Shown here: piece after piece, positions 52,075 to 63,620 of the stretch
Position numbering within the stretch: position 1 is the stretch's first letter
Layout: each line of letters opens with the position of its first letter
From: Setophaga petechia
Lineage: Eukaryota; Chordata; Aves; Passeriformes; Parulidae
Length of the DNA stretch: 64,000 nucleotides
Direction: 5' to 3'
NCBI GenBank assembly: GCA_024362935.1
Contig: JANCRA010000019.1
Coordinates: 15,574,634-15,638,633, forward strand
Position numbers and translations under genes: made by a program
Notes under the pieces: model-generated
Told to the model about the DNA's origin: nothing
Database searches by the model: none
What the model saw: only the letters and a program-made list of their open reading frames with translations

Positions 52075-53906
52075 AACATAATGCGGGTTCCTGAACCAAA
52101 ATAATCCTGCGGTTTGTCACAAAATTGCAAGCTGACAGATTCCACTCAGGAATCTTTTACATTTATTCACATCACCAACACATTGCAAACTGTTCTCTCT
52201 CATTTGTTTTGACCTAAGGTCCTCTTAATCCTGTATGAGTGCCAGCAGGCTATTTCCAAGAAACTAATATAGAAACAGATTTTTGATTTAAAGATTTCTT
52301 TTTCTTATATACCAAATATCCATGCCTCTTTCTAGTTGGTTGAAGAACATAAAAAGTTATGTTTGTTCTTATTTATATTTTAAAATTTTATAAATTTTTA
52401 AAAGAGGTACAGCTACAATTCATATTATTTGTACTTTGCTATGTCCTCAGTCAATGAGGCTATGTGTTCTCCCACTCTATTAATGTGAAGAATAAGAATA
52501 GATTCTTTGATTTTAAGACCAGGTGAGTCTGTTTATCCTCAGGGAAGACATGATGTGGAATCCTGGATTTGCTGAAAGCACTAGCAGTAACTTTTGCAGA
52601 GCTGGGATCTCTCCCATTGTTCTATATGTAGAATTCTACCTTAAATATGCAGGAGATTCCTGATGACATCTCAGGCTTTAAATTTAACTATCATTTTTTA
52701 CACCAGAGCTCATTTTCTGGTACTGGATAATTTTGAACCAAGACACATGCTTGCAATCATAGGTAAAGTCTTTCTGAAGCACAGTAAATAATCACACTAA
52801 AAGCTCTACTAACTCAACAGACTGAATAGACTGAAAATCTTATTATAAATAAAATAAGAATTGCTATCATTTGTATATAACATAAGAGAGCATGCAGACA
52901 TACAGACTTAAAATTCCTAGCCATAAAAATCTTAAAACCAAAAATCAGTGTATATAAAACTTAATTATAAGCATATCTATAAATTCACAGGATTATAATT
53001 ACAGATTCTACATTTTAAAGAAAATAGTATCAAGGCAACATACCTCTCTCTGTATTTAAAAATGCAGGTGAGACCTATATTAAACAAAAACTTGGGAACA
53101 GGGAAATATTGGGGGATAGATGAACTGATTTTCTGTAAGAATGAAAAATATATTTTTTTTTTTTTAATCACCAGAAGTTGATATCCACATAGGATTTGTA
53201 GGAGCAGGATTGATCCTCATGATATCTCACAGCTGTAGCTAAGATTCTATAAGGTGGTTTTGTCTGGATATAAATGATGAAACTTACCTTACACTGAGCA
53301 GAATATCAAAGATCTGATAACATTTCTGAATGGTCTGTTAAACCAAATTTCATTAAACCAAATTCAGAGCATGAATGTGACAATTTGTGGCCAAGCACCA
53401 GTTTCCCATTTGGAGACATCAAAAATGCTAAGAGTTTTCCTAAGGAACAACATCCTTTATTGATTTTGACTGTAAAAATGCTAGTATCAAACACAAAGAA
53501 AAATGTCTCAAAGGGACAAGTGATGACTTTCAAAATGACCTTGCAAACAGCACTGTAAGACCCTCTGCCCCATAGGAAAGTTGAAAAATAAAGGACAATA
53601 TTTCCATGAATCTCTTTTTCTGAGGCCAAAACTCATTCTCACAGTGCAGTCAGAAAATGTGGGAAAGTTCAGTACAATTTATGGAGAAGCCAGAGCTGCA
53701 AAACACTAGGCTTGTAATGCTTAAAATTGTGCTGAAATTGAATGCACAGGACGTCTTCTTCAAAATACAATCTGGGAGAAGGTTTCACACACTCAAAAAT
53801 AATAAATAAATAATAAAAAGTACTTTTCTGATGCTTCAAGGGAGCTTCAAAAAATATATATAAAGAGGTCATCCTGCCCTATAAATAAAGAGCAAAAAAA
53901 TAATTT

Positions 53907-54053
53907 AAAACCCCAAAGCAACCAAACAAAACAAAACAAACAACCCCCCCCAAGCCCACAAAACAAAACAAAAGAACAAAAAATCAAAACCAAAACCAAC
54001 CAAACAAAAAAAACCCAAAAATCAACAAACCAACAAAGAGCCCCCCACCAAGG
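53907..54053. repeat. A/C-only low-complexity tract (CAAAA-type)
   Basis: Nearly 150 bases are A and C with only a few G and T, built from CAAAA, CCAA and ACCAA units with C runs of 8 and 6. On the minus strand it is GT-rich with GGTT units, producing the Trp/Phe/Leu-rich part of a spurious open frame. A shorter similar tract lies at 49,362-49,397. Confidence 0.9.
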
Positions 54054-54197
54054 AAAAGTTCTGTCCTGGAATACTTCATTTCCTTTTGATATTTGTATGT
54101 TTCCGCAGACTTGGTTTCTTGTCAAGTTTCTCACTGCCCAGTCTGCTATGGTGAGGTGGTTATCCCAGGACAGTCCCCTGTAGATGTTATAACTGCC

Positions 54198-54211
54198 TAA
54201 GTTATAACTTA
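54198..54211. repeat. 14-bp palindrome with repeated GTTATAACTT
   Basis: TAAGTTATAACTTA is self-complementary, and AGTTATAACTTA recurs about 20 bases later. No function is apparent. Confidence 0.85.
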
Positions 54212-54732
54212 AAAGTGAGTTATAACTTACTGGGAAAGTAGCAAGCTTGCCATGTGACCCTGAAGTCTGGAGGAGTTTGGGCCCCCATCTGCCTGAACAA
54301 AGCATGTAATGAGGAGTCTGACACATGCTGAAAATCTCTTTAAAAGTTGAATTCAAGATCACACTTTTCAGCAAAATATATCTCTCAAGATGACATCTTT
54401 GCCTTCCTTGCCACATCTATAGTAGGGCCATTCTTCTTCCTCTCACATCTTTATCCACAGCCTCTCATGCTCTGCCCACTTGTTGTAGGTGCAGGTCAGC
54501 TCTTCCTTAGCCTGTCAGAAACGATTATAAGGCCAGAACATGAAGCAAGATAGATTACAACCTATATACCACGTTGGGCTGTTGACTTGTGCAGCACCCA
54601 TGAAGAACATTTAGGATTAAATGAGCACTACTTGCCCATGGACACTGACAGAGCAGAAAATCAAAATGAGTCACAGGGCATTCATATTTTGCCTGGGTTA
54701 CTGGAATCATTTGCAGAGGTTGCAAGTGTGGT

Positions 54733-55031
54733 ATGTGAATCAAAGACTCTTCTATGTTGGAGAAGACCTCTAAGATCACTGTTAACCTAAAACTGCCAAT
54801 TCCACCAGTAAACCATGTCCCAAAGTGCCATGTTTACAAGTCTATTGTATACCTCCAGAGATGGTGACTAGCCCCTTCACTGGGCAGCTTTTTCCGATGT
54901 TTGACAACTCTTAGGTGAACAAATTTTTCCTAATATCCTATCTAAATATCCCCTGGCAAAACTTAATATCTCTTCCTCTCATGCTATCACTCTTTTTGTG
55001 GTAGATGAGACTGACAACCATCTCACTACAA
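54733..55031 (-). mobile_element. CR1 LINE 3' fragment, antisense
   Basis: Read on the + strand it gives the complement of a CR1 3' end in order. The pieces are AGAAGACCTCTAAGATCAC, AACTGCCAATTCCACCAGTA, AACCATGTCCCAAAGTGCCA, CCTCCAGAGATGGTGACT, CACTGGGCAGCTTTTTC, TTTTTCCTAATATCC and CCCCTGGCAAAACTTAATAT. It covers the end of ORF2 plus the 3' untranslated region and reaches almost the extreme 3' end near 54,733. It is 5'-truncated at about 55,031, as most CR1 copies are. It belongs to a different subfamily from the sense copy beside it. Confidence 0.87.
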
Positions 55032-55149
55032 GTCAGAAGGCACATCACTGCAGCAGGAGTCTGTGAGGAATGAGAATGCTAAAGTGAGACAATGAGTAAG
55101 ATCCAGCGCAAGGAATGTTCCCTGCCTATGCCTCTTCCATCATTACCAC

Positions 55150-56176
55150 TGCACCCTGAGAGCAACTGACCTGTCAGTCTCACCTCTGTGCCTGGGAAGG
55201 TCATGGGACAGATCTTCCTAAAAGTTCTGCTAAGGCACAGGGAGGACAGGGAAGTGATTTGGGACAGCCAGCAAGGCTTCACCTAGGGCAAGTCCTGCCT
55301 GACCAAGTTATTGGCCTTCTAGGAAAGGGTGACTATATCAGTGTCACCCTGTATCAGGGCAAGTGATACAGATTCCATTTTTCTGGACTTCTATAAACTC
55401 TGACACAGTTCCCCACCACAATACCCCTGGCATCAATGCAGGCTGTTGGATGAACAAATTGAGAGAAGCTCTGCCAGGAAGGACTTGGGGTGCTGGTGGA
55501 TGAGAGGCTGGACATGACCCAGCTGTGTGGACCCACTGCTCAGAAAGCCACATGAATCCTGACTGCTTCAAAGCAGTGTGGCCAGCAGGGTGAGGGAGGG
55601 GATTCTGTCCTTCTGCTCAGCTCTGGTGAGACTCCACCTGCAGTGCTGCATCCAGCTCTGGAACATGCTGTGTAGGAAGGACATGGACTTGGAGAGAGTC
55701 CAAAGGAGGAGCACCAAGTTAATTAAAGCGATAAAGAACCTTTCCTATGAGGAAAGGTTATGAGAATTGGGATTGTTCAGCCTGGAAACAAGAAGACTTT
55801 GAAATGACCTAATTGCAGCCTTCCATGATCTGAAGACACCCTACAAAGAAAGATGGAGAGGACTTTTTATAAGAACATGTAGTGACATGACAAGGGGTAA
55901 TAGTTTCAAACTGACACTAGGTTTAGGTTAGATGTTTGAAAGAAGTTCTTTAATGTGAGGATGACGAAGCACTGGAACAAGATACCCATAGAAGTTCTAA
56001 CTGGCCCATCTCTGGAAGTACTTAAGGCCAGGTTGGATGGGGCTCTAGGCAAACAGGTCAAGTGAAGGATGTCCCTGCTCAAAGCAAGGAGATTAGAATT
56101 AGATGATCTTTAAGGCCTCTTCCAATCCAAACCATTCCATGATTTTATGATCTTTTCCAGCCTAAATGATTCTATG
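55150..56176 (+). mobile_element. CR1 LINE, 5'-truncated and internally deleted, with 3' tail
   Basis: From 55,158 the + strand reads [12 protein letters not shown], followed by [16 protein letters not shown], the start of the CR1 ORF2 palm. Around 55,365-55,425 FLDFYKL corresponds to the catalytic FLDFxKAFD block, with the last part degraded. The rest of the palm, including the second Asp pair, is missing. After 55,480 the reading resumes at GLGVLVDERLDMTQLCG, then PPAVLHPALE-type sequence and the typical 3' untranslated region. The 3' end (GAGATTAGAATTAGATGATC, CCATTCCATGATTTTATGATC) is followed by a second tail-like unit ending ATTCTATG at 56,176. Stops and frameshifts show it is dead. The 61-codon frame at 55,578-55,763 is part of it. 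Confidence 0.9.
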
Positions 56177-57297
56177 CTTCCTTGTTCTCCGGCTCTTTCC
56201 TTGAAGTGGCAATGTCTGCAGGAAGATAGAGCCCCAGTGGATGTGCACTGTTCTTCTAAGAAGGAATGGCAACGTCAGGGTGTGTAGTCACCAAATGTGA
56301 TTCAAGCAATGGGCATACTTTATTTCACCAGAGCTGCACACTGCCATCACAAAGGCTTCAGAGGTAGTTTTCTTCTCTGCTTCTGAGTTGTTTAGCTTTA
56401 CAACTCGAAAAAGTTTTAAGGCTAAACAATTTTTTACCTAATTCCATCTCTCTTTTTTTCCTAATTCCATCTCTCTTAATTCCAGCTGAGGTCACACTGT
56501 CATTCCCAATCACTGTGGTAGCTGCAGACTGACTAAACAGACTGACATATGTGAAGATAAGTCAATAAGAATGGAAAGAATTCACTAGAAAAGTTGAGTT
56601 TGTTTTCTGATGTGCTGGGACTCTTAGTATTAATTATGTTTTTTTCTTTTGGTGGTCCCATGAGGAAAATTGGAAAAGTCTAGAGATATTATAAAGAACA
56701 ATCTTGTAATGGTTATCCAACATTTAAAAGGTCTGAGAGAGCTGTTTGATTTTCTCTTTTGTAAAATTATTTTTGTCTTTGATGGATCATTTTCACTTTT
56801 TCTGAGCTTGATTCATTTTTCTGAGTCCCTATTCCAAATAACCTTGCTGCAGCAAAGCAAACAGCTTTAAATGCCATCACAGAACACCTGAAAATTAAAA
56901 AAACAGTTTAGACACTAGGTCCAGGACATAAAATTTCACATGACTGTTACACCTCTGTACCTCTGAAGAGTCAAACCTCACCCAAGGCTTTACTGCTGAG
57001 CTCTTCCCCAGCTTGTCTGGAGAACATCAGTGACAGAACTTGGATGTCATCTGACAGAACCACTGTCCTCTGAACTCCCTTCATGGATACAGATTGAAGT
57101 GGGAAATCCCTCTACCAGAGTAATTTTTTTTTTGTTGTTTTTTGCCTTCCCTCTTGATTTCATTATGAATTTCAGCTCGATTTCACACTGGGCCTACATT
57201 TAGTAAAGAAAATTCCTGTCCTTACTAGAACTTACTTAAACTTACTATCCTAAAACTGTAGCCTGTGTGCTTCTGATATATGTCTGGAAGCTCTATG
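56177..57297. other. Spacer between CR1 and the Gypsy-like relic
   Basis: I see no gene. An 18-bp unit, CCTAATTCCATCTCTCTT, is directly repeated at 56,437-56,454 and 56,460-56,477. Some of the stretch from about 56.9 kb may be non-coding sequence of the Gypsy-like element that follows on the minus strand, but no LTR boundary is evident. Confidence 0.45.
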
Positions 57298-57670
57298 ATA
57301 CTGTTGACCTGCCTAATGCTGTTAAATAGTTCGTCCTAGTCTGTTTACAGTTTTCTTGCCAATCTGGGATCAGAAGTTTGACCTTTTGCCCCACATCATA
57401 TGTCTAAGCCTTAACTTGTCAATCATACCAGATTTTCTGCTTTTGACATGTTTCAGCAAGGTTATAATGGTGTGCTAAGGCCATAAACCCACTTACACTC
57501 CTGTGGAAGTCCAGCACATATGGTACTACTGACTCCTCTGATGATTCCAGCATGATTTTCTGTTTGTCCCTCACAAGATCAAGGAGCTCTCTCACCCTTC
57601 TGCAAACAGAAGCATGTAAGGCATAAACCCCATGGTCTCTTTTGAGACCCCTTGACATGCAAGCAGAGAT
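57298..57670 (-). pseudogene. Ty3/Gypsy-like integrase C-terminal relic
   Basis: The minus strand holds a 79-codon open frame (57,658 down to 57,419) and continues in the same phase past two stops (TGA at 57,421-57,419; TAG at 57,406-57,404) for some 40 more codons. In order it shows RRVRELLDLVRDK, ESVVPYVLDF, a helical stretch, KQKIWYD, then past the stops TYDVGQKV and LLIP (to 57,365). In Metaviridae (Ty3/Gypsy) integrases of vertebrates the same order links the end of the catalytic core to the C-terminal module: GRxVRGxLDL, VxYVLxMRxRL, QKxWYD, FxxGDxVLxLxP. It is in-frame apart from stops, which suggests point decay rather than rearrangement. The catalytic DDE part and LTRs were not found. 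A related retroviral pol is less likely. It is non-functional. Confidence 0.68.
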
Positions 57671-60600
57671 TTCTACAGTTATTTATCTTCTTATCTCTAC
57701 TTTTGGCAAAGTCTTATCATGACTTTGGCTGTCCAAGTAGGCCCTCACAAACTGCTCCCAATTCTCTTGTCTTCACACTACTGGTAATGATATAGGAAGA
57801 TCTAAAAACTTCAGTCACAAAATCACTTTCAGAGTACCTTGAGGGTACTTCAAATACACTTGAGTTTTTTCTGTACATTGTTGAATTCTATTCTCTAACC
57901 CAGGTCAAAGGACCATCCCAACAGATGAATATGTAATTCAGATTGTACTCAAAAGGTAAAAAATATTTTATTTTTAAATAGAGAAGAAACGATTCAACAA
58001 AACAGCACCTAATATTTTCTATGACCAAAATCAGATTAAATGGGAAGCTGAAGAGCGTGCAAGTTGGTAAATAGACCAAGTAAATCTTTACTTGATAATT
58101 TGTTTTACCTTTAACATTGGAAAGTACCAGATGAGGCATTTTGATACACTGTGATATATACTTATTAAACTTTACTCATGAGAAGTTTCTTTATAGCACC
58201 TTTTGTAGTATTTCTTGAAGAAGTAATTTCTTGGTTTTTAATATTAATTTTTTTCTTTTTATTTATTTAATTTGACCTCAAATTAAGAATAAGCCTAGTT
58301 CATAGCCTTTAAAGACTATTTTTAGGTCTAAAATTAATTGAAAGTTAATAAGGTAATGGAAAAATATTAAGGCAAAAGAATTGTCTCAAAAAGACAACAT
58401 AACCTTGGATATTGGAGTTATTTCTTTTTTGTTGACTTTGGTCATCTTCCACACTTTCAGGGGAAGTATTTCAAAACATACAGTACACATTGTACTAATA
58501 TCTAGGAGAAAATAAGTATTGGAAAGACCCCATAAAATAAGAATATTTCTGTCATATATGATATGTACTTTTCACACTTCTGTACAAAGGTAACATCTTA
58601 CTCAGTTGTCTTGAATGAACTTGCGAGGGCCCCAACTCTATATAACAGATATATTTAACTTTTATGCGTTTTTTTTTCCTATAAAATGCATTTTGTTTAT
58701 ATTAAGTGTCATTTAAGTCACTGTTTTGTAGAGGTGTGTATGAATGTTCTGGCTCTACTTTTAATCTTCTAATTATGTGACTTAATTTCACTTCTGAATG
58801 TTTTATCTTGTTATAATTGAAAGATATTTTTAATCTGAAGAAAAAAGGGAGATCTTATTCAGTGTGAAATCAGATTAACACGGTAACATTTGGATTAATG
58901 AATTTTTGGTTAATTTTAGAAGACTTGCTTGCAAAGTAATTTACCGTTTCTGTGTTTGTTGATATTACTTTTTAATGTGACAACTGTGACATGCATTTCC
59001 ACAACAGATGGATTAATGCCATTTTTGTAAAAATTACTTCAACCAGACAAGTGTTTCCTGTATATGTTTGACAAAAAATTAAACATTGCTCCAGATGTTC
59101 TCTTTGTAGCAAAGCCAGTTAATTCTATTACAGCATTTAATCACAGATCAAAAGTATAATAGAAATGCAGTCTATGTGAAGTAGATATTTAACAGAACTT
59201 CCTAATGTGGAAGAATCTATAGAGGAGTGAGGTGCATGGTTTTGTAGGTACATCCCATAAATGCACTGATGTGGCATGCTGCATTTTCTGAATTCAGACC
59301 TGAAGCCATCTCATTTGCTTACATAAAAGAATTTTGATACAAGATAGATATTTTTGACTGGAGGATATTGATAGCTTTTACTTTTTCTGATATATCATCT
59401 CCCTAACATCAGGTTCAGTTTCAAAACAATGTATTATGAATTATAAGAGACTCCATATCTTTGGTTGTGGGGAGTCCTGCACTGTTTTAATGCTTGGTAC
59501 TCTTTTGTTAATCTAGAGCTGCATACATGCACAGGTAATTGCCCTGCTTGTAATGCATGAACTAAGATCTTTTATGCCAGACTTAAATATCATTACATGC
59601 CTAGCTATTCTTCTGTTAAGATTAGCTATAGATTTTCCATTAATTATTACATCAGATTTATTCATCATTAATAAATTAGATCTCTGTGTTCTGTCAGGGA
59701 GTTCTTGGGACTCATGAAATAGGTGAAGAAAAAGCTTTAATGTAGCCCTGGTGACTCCAGGATAAATGTAGAAATATTCACCTTTTTTTACTTTGAAATA
59801 CTAGTTTATGTATATGGACTAATAGCAACTTAAACCCCTGTGATGATTGATGTTTTTTGTTGGCCCGTCACCTCATTGTATAGAAGTTTGTTTTAATGAG
59901 TTTCTCTAATGAATATTTTATACTGATACTTGGATGAATGGCATATGGTAAATGCAAGGTAAATTACAGCTCTTTAAATAAATATTTTTCATAAATTATT
60001 TATTTTGTGATGCCTGTATTGGTTAGATGTCATGTCAGATGAAGACTGGAAATTATTTACTCTAATACTTATTTGAGAGTTGAAAAAGTAAAAGACTTTT
60101 AATTATTAACAAGCTTCCAATATACTCATGTAATTTATGGGAAACTACCATAAATTGTGTAAGATTACAATTTTGTGGGGACAGTTTTATTTGTATCATG
60201 CAAAATAGAATAATCTCTTGAGTCTTTACAAGAATTTTTATTTATTAATTCAAAAAATAGTTTGCTGTTCCTGCTAAAACCTATTTTTATGAATTCTGGC
60301 TTCTGGAAGATTATGAGTTCTTGTCAATTGTCATTATTACCATTATTTGTCCCTGGTTATTTTTAATGGTGCCAGAAATTAAAGTTAAAAATCAGCAAGG
60401 ACATTCATAGTGGATTGAGTATATTTGTTTTGTATTGGAATCCACAACTTTTACAAATGAAGCTCCAGAACATAGATATTTCTATGTATAGTAATGACCC
60501 AGTTCTAGATTCCCACTGAATTATTCACACTTTTGTTATTCCCAATGAAATTAAAGAAAGCTGAAGGAATTTCAGCATCTTTAAGAACTGCACCATTTTT

Positions 60601-61154
60601 TCTTTCAGATATGCCAATGCCTGCCATATAAAAATAAACCACAAAGGTGCAAGACACCTGCTGGAACACTTAACATGGAACGGCAACAGTGTCTAGATAC
60701 TGTAATCTTTAAAAGTGCCATGTTAGAGATGCATATAAATTATTTGTGGTTGCCTGAAGATAGTTGGATTTTAACTTTAGACATGACCTACTATGCATAC
60801 TCCTACTTACTAGGAGCTAATTTCATTATTAATATATTCCATATGCTTTTTAGAATAAACAAATCAAAAACTGTAACTAAATCACATCTGTTTTCAGGAG
60901 ATTTTTATATGTCTGTAATCTAAATTCCTAATTCATGGCATAATTCTGATGTGGAACATTTTCTCATATGTATACATCAGGTGTCTGCTTTGCACACTGT
61001 TCAGAATGGTGGCTAAATGCATGAACTAGTCTTTAGGAAATAAAAAAATATCAAAATACTAAAACTCACTCTCTTTTTCAGAAGCCTTTGGTGAATATTC
61101 TATGAAAAAGATACATAGTGGATATTGATTATACAAACTAAGTGAAAGTGTCGA

Positions 61155-61200
61155 AGATTCAATGATCATAAAAGTCTTTTCCAGCCTGTGCAATTCTATG
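61155..61200 (+). mobile_element. Detached CR1-like 3' tail
   Basis: TCAATGATCATAAAAG, then TCTTTTCCAGCCTGTGCAAT and TCTATG, resembles the extreme 3' end of CR1. It matches the second tail unit at 56,151-56,176 (TTTTCCAGCCTAAATGATTC). At about 46 bases it is too short to place in a subfamily. Confidence 0.45.
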
Positions 61201-61455
61201 TCTGTGTCATGTGGTAGGTCTCTTATTGAGAGGAATGGGATGTGTTAAGTCTTATTCTAATGACCAGTTCAAAACTGAATTGGTTTATTATGCCTTGAAA
61301 TTTTCTTGAAGGAAAACTAGTGCTGACTTCTTAGACAGACTTCTGTTGCAACTTATATTTTGAGTTGACTCAAGTAAATTCCTCAATAACTATATTTAAT
61401 GTAGTGGAACACTTCAGTTACATTTGGATTCCTCACATCAGGACCATATTAGATT

Positions 61456-61492
61456 ATATATGGAAAATAAGGAACATATATGGAAAATAAGG
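61456..61492. repeat. Short tandem duplication of TATATGGAAAATAAGG
   Basis: The 16-base unit appears twice, separated by four bases (AACA). This indicates local slippage duplication. Confidence 0.85.
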
Positions 61493-62499
61493 GAAAAAAC
61501 CCTCATTTTAGGCATATTTTAAAAGTATTTGTCTTAATTTTCTTCTAGTGTTTTGCATATGGTCCCATGTATTTTAACAGGACTGATAAAACAAAAGGAT
61601 GACATTTTTCTTGTCTACTCCTGACCTAAGCTCCAATTCAGAAAATGACAAATATTCAGTGCACTATAATCAGAATTCCTAGCTAAGTAGAAATAAGAGG
61701 TGTGGCATTAAGCGTATGTTATTCAATAATGTCTTCTTTTGTATGTACACCAACTGTGCAAATAAATGGTTGCAGACAGTAGGCCATTCTTTCAGTCCCA
61801 TACTAAAACGCTTATCTGAAACAGCAATTTTCCTTTTCAACAAATCAACACTAATCAGTGATCAAGACAAACAAAAAACTCTCACTGTGTTTTTGAAACT
61901 TCCTTTCCTCAACTTTTAAAAATCAAAACAATAATGCATAATATATTCCCTCAAAATGAATTTTTGCTCATATTTTAAATAAAATGAAGCTTAAAGACCA
62001 TCTCTAAAAGACATAGATGGGTGCTGCAATGATATTGATGGGAATATTTTTATGTGTATAGCTTTAGAAACTATTCAAAGAACCAGTATACTCCATACCT
62101 TAAGCTTGTCATCAAACTGAGGCAGCCATTCATATGGAAGTCACATATAAGCTGTGTTTCCTGCTTTGATTTGTTTCATTTTGGTTTTTTCACAACTATT
62201 CTCTCTTTTCTGAAAATTCTGACCTGTATCTACTCCTAATCCCTTTCAAAAATTACACCTACTATTGGAAAATTCTGCTTTAAGTATTGACTGTAGTTTT
62301 CTGTTATTACAAGCCGATTCTTACAACCTGATTTCCTACTCCGTCTTTAGAAACTTCAGTTGTGTTAGTAGCCTTATCTTTTTGTAAATATTATTCTATT
62401 TAAGGTTTTGATTTGTCTTCTCCTGGATTCTACTAAGTAAAGAATCCCCTTCCAATAAGAACAAAAATCTCACGCATGAATGTGCATGTATAAACTAGT

Positions 62500-63620
62500 G
62501 ACGAGTATGTGTTACAGGTTCCCCTCTGTGCTGGATCCACAGGAAATATATGTCTGTTACAGCCACAGCTACAGGGGATTGGTTTGTTTTCTCAAGCTGT
62601 AGTAGCTCATGCTGTTATCTCTGGAGGTGCCTGGTATAAACTACAGTGAGTTATCCAAGATGGTATCTCTTACTCAAATGCACAGATGCCCACACAAACA
62701 TGTTCATTGCTCTTGTATAGTTCTGCAGCACACACTGGAAGTTGCAGGAGACTTTGGGTGAAAAAAGGAAAAATTATTCCATCTATTATTCTCCTGAATG
62801 GAATGGGTCTGCAGAAGCTGTTCCCTCACCACACTCTCTGGAGTGTGTTTCCTCCATGTCCACATCACCCTGATGTCTGACCAGGAACAGTTTAACATCC
62901 CAATATTTCTTACCAACGAGCTCTACAGAGAGTTTGCCATTGAGAGAAGGCTTTGCATTAAAGCTGGTAGCTCAGCTGGAAACTATGTTGTCTCCAGAGC
63001 CAAGTGTGCTGCTGCTCAACATCTTTCTGTGCTGGTAAGCACTTGTAGTTTGCCACCAGGGGCTCCTTAGACTGTCAGACCCAGACTGTCAGTTGTGTCG
63101 GGAAACATGTCTCACCAGAGCCAGAAGACATTGCAGAGAGAGTGCAGACATTGTTAAGAGGTATGATGGGACAACAGAAAGCATGGAGGGTTGAAAGTCT
63201 TCAGAGTCAGCGAAAAGACTTGGAGAAGAAGGGACAAAGAGCTTAAGTGGAAATTTGAAGCCAGTGTGCATCTACCCCAATGTTATCTATGATTATTACC
63301 CTCTTATACCCTGGGTCCTGGAAGGGGTCACAGAACATGGCTGAAGGTCTTGCAGCACACCACATCCTACACTGAATTATTACTCCTATGACTACAGGAA
63401 ATAGTTTTTTCAGCTGATGAACTTGAGACAAAGATTCAGCATCATGGTGAACACTGTTACTGACAACCTAGTGCATGTGCTTCTACCCACTGGGGCAAAA
63501 CTGTGCCCTTTGCAGAGTCTGCTCTGCATAGCCTCTCCACAGAGCTTGTAGCTAGCAGAACAGCAAAGGCAAATTGCCAAGGAGATGCCCTTGAATGACA
63601 GATGCATGCACTTGCCACAT
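62500..63620. other. G+C-elevated segment of unknown origin
   Basis: Composition rises to roughly 47-55% G+C in sampled lines, against 35% nearby, over about 1.1 kb. Open frames of 60-90 codons occur on both strands. On the + strand one phase near 63,090-63,240 reads a charged, Glu/Gln/Lys/Arg-rich stretch that looks helix-forming, but no family is recognised and stops flank it. A decayed processed gene copy, an unknown transposon or an exon-bearing region are all possible. None of the CR1 or LTR signatures seen elsewhere is present. Confidence 0.3.

Larger units (their letters stand above)
45211..54732. other. AT-rich spacer, no gene recognised
   Basis: Nine and a half kilobases show no recognisable gene. 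Listed separately are a possible mariner end (46.56 kb), a cysteine-containing open frame (51.83 kb), an A/C-only tract (53.9 kb) and a 14-bp palindrome (54.2 kb). The 189-codon minus-strand frame at 53,847-54,416 includes translated A/C tract and is not considered real. Confidence 0.5.
57671..62499. other. AT-rich spacer, no gene recognised
   Basis: The first few hundred bases may contain further, unreadable integrase sequence on the minus strand: stops are frequent and no motif is clear. The rest is AT-rich without recognisable genes apart from a CR1 tail at 61.16 kb and a short tandem repeat at 61.46 kb. Open frames stay below 85 codons. Confidence 0.5.

Noticed and set aside
53941..54050. 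Interstitial telomere-like repeat on the minus strand
   Set aside because: Units are mixed GGTT and TTTTG types, not the vertebrate TTAGGG repeat, so it is only low-complexity sequence.
53847..54416. Longest open frame in the window, 189 codons, minus strand
   Set aside because: A third of it is translated A/C tract giving Trp/Phe/Leu/Val runs; the rest shows no domain and no splice context.
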